The notes under the pieces are model-generated. The model was not told the origin of the DNA, did not search any database, and was given only the letters and a program-made list of their open reading frames with translations. A program made the position numbers and the translations under genes. From JANWLD01 sp036276695 (GTDB taxonomy: Bacteria; Patescibacteriota; Saccharimonadia; Saccharimonadales; 2-12-FULL-41-12), in contig DASUOI010000006.1 of the NCBI GenBank assembly GCA_036276695.1, positions 1 to 31,861 on the forward strand: a stretch of DNA of 31,861 nt, given 5' to 3'. Shown piece after piece: positions 30,770 through 31,861 of the stretch (within the stretch, counting starts at the first letter, position 1; every line of letters begins with the position of its first letter).

Positions 30770-31861
30770 TGAAGGCTAATTTTGACTCAATTGACCCATT
30801 TGACGGCAGATATTTTGACGCGGAAGTAAACTCGGTTTTATCTGAAAGAGAGAGACTCATATACCAGGCGGAAGTCGAAGCGGCATTAGCCTTGACATTG
30901 GCTGAATTTGGAGTCTGCAGCAAAGAAGTTGCTAATGAAATACATGGCGCGACTAAGAAAGTAACTGCTGAGGATGTTTATGAAGAGGAAAAAACCACCC
31001 GACATGACATAAAAGCCTTGGTTAACGTAATAAAAAAACATATCTCAGATGAAGCTAAGCCTTATGTCCATTTTGGAGCGACGAGTTATGACATTATCGC
31101 TAATGCCCAAGCTCTACAAATGCGGACCGTTACTGATGAGGTAATCCTTCCCCGCCTTAAAGAGTTGCTAGGCGTACTTGCCGGGCTAGCGGATGAGTAT
31201 GCCGATACGCCGCAAATAGGCCGAACCCACGGCCAACATGGCGTACCGATAACCTTCGGCTTCGCTATTGCCCAGTATGTTTCAAGGTTAGGAAATTCAA
31301 TAAAAGCTATAGATGACTTGTCTGCTGATTTGCGCGGTAAATTCTCGGGGGCAACCGGTTCTTATAACGCGTTAAGCGTTTTCATTGAGGATCCGTTGAA
31401 ATTTGAACAGTCGGTGCTGGATAAAGTCGGCCTTAAGCCTTCCGAAGCTTCCACGCAGATAGCCCCGCCGGAATACATTATCAGGCTGATAGACGAAATG
31501 GCCATAGCCTCGGGAATCTTAGCGAATATCGGCCATGATATGCGACATCTTGCTCGCACAGAAATAGCCGAAGTACGGGAGAAATTTGAAGCCGGCCAAA
31601 CCGGAAGTTCCACTATGGCTCATAAAATGAATCCTTGGAATTTTGAGAATTTAATAAGTATGCATAAGCAGTTATTAGCACAGCAGCTAAACGCTAACCT
31701 AAACATTTCCAGCGAGCATCAGCGAGATCTTACGGACTCAGCAAACTCCCGCTTTTACGTACTGGTACCGGCAATTTTAGCTAATATGGCCAAAAGAGCC
31801 GCAAAAATCATGGCTAAGGTCGAAGTCAACGAAGAGCAAATGCAAAAAAATCTGCAGCTAA
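30769..31861 (+). CDS. purB: Adenylosuccinate lyase (3' end outside the window)
   Basis: PurB releases fumarate from SAICAR (giving AICAR) and from adenylosuccinate. The frame is open from the ATG at 30769 to the window edge, 364 codons, so about 60-110 residues are missing. Fumarase/aspartase superfamily motifs are in order: RHDIKALV (78-85), HFGATSYDI (101-109, usual HxGxTSxDI), RTHGQHG with His154, and the mobile signature loop GSSTMAHKMNPWNFEN (279-294) with the catalytic serine. It overlaps purC by one base. The next gene in this operon, possibly purH, lies beyond the window. Confidence 0.96.
   Translation, partial: MKANFDSIDPFDGRYFDAEVNSVLSERERLIYQAEVEAALALTLAEFGVCSKEVANEIHGATKKVTAEDVYEEEKTTRHDIKALVNVIKKHISDEAKPYVHFGATSYDIIANAQALQMRTVTDEVILPRLKELLGVLAGLADEYADTPQIGRTHGQHGVPITFGFAIAQYVSRLGNSIKAIDDLSADLRGKFSGATGSYNALSVFIEDPLKFEQSVLDKVGLKPSEASTQIAPPEYIIRLIDEMAIASGILANIGHDMRHLARTEIAEVREKFEAGQTGSSTMAHKMNPWNFENLISMHKQLLAQQLNANLNISSEHQRDLTDSANSRFYVLVPAILANMAKRAAKIMAKVEVNEEQMQKNLQL

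Noticed and set aside
1..31861. Possible UGA recoding (glycine) as in some CPR lineages
   Set aside because: TGA ends atpB, atpD, purM and purK at the expected family lengths, and no conserved gene has an in-frame TGA.
1..31861. CRISPR arrays, insertion sequences, prophage or toxin-antitoxin modules
   Set aside because: No regularly spaced repeats, transposase, integrase or phage genes were found. The Zeta-like P-loop kinase has no antitoxin neighbour.

Overview
The window is a compact bacterial chromosome segment with no insertion sequences and no CRISPR array. Overlapping stop codons, 1-17 bp gaps, a shortened F1 delta subunit and several divergent housekeeping enzymes suggest a streamlined genome. 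My best guess is Patescibacteria/CPR, perhaps near Saccharibacteria; this is inference without a marker phylogeny. TGA is a genuine stop (atpB, atpD, purM, purK), which argues against the UGA-Gly code of Gracilibacteria and Absconditabacteria.

Layout. 1-1.2 kb: the 3' end of an unknown gene, tRNA-Asn(GTT) with its own promoter and terminator, a DUF2061 membrane protein and smpB. 1.3-4.6 kb: a small hypothetical gene, a membrane-anchored clan GH-A glycoside hydrolase divergent from a GT2 glycosyltransferase, a P-loop kinase and an orphan corrinoid adenosyltransferase. 4.7-11.4 kb: an F-type ATP synthase operon, atpZ-B-E-F-H-A-G-D-C, packed tightly except for a 138-bp gap before atpC that is almost entirely one long imperfect palindrome. 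11.5-12.5 kb: a protein with carbonic-anhydrase-like metal motifs. 12.5-22 kb (minus): apparent operon purM-purL-trehalase-UvrD/nuclease. 22.1-23.2 kb: prs with a strong terminator, followed by a second palindrome related to the one in the atp operon. 23.4-29.7 kb (minus): purK-purE-fchA-folD, then purF-purN-purD behind its own near-consensus promoter. 29.8 kb to the end (plus): purC-purB, with purB cut by the window edge.

Together, prs plus purF, D, N, L, M, K, E, C and B cover every step from ribose-5-phosphate to AICAR. fchA and folD would supply 10-formyl-THF to PurN. purH and purA are not in the window.

The most interesting points are: (1) two related long palindromes with a GTAC-N6-GTAC tip; (2) a shortened FolD lacking its cyclohydrolase residues beside a stand-alone cyclohydrolase; (3) a zeta-like carbonic anhydrase candidate; (4) a recurrent -10-like hexamer 6-10 nt before the start codon of unit-leading genes, suggesting leaderless mRNAs, while atp-operon-internal genes mostly carry Shine-Dalgarno sequences.
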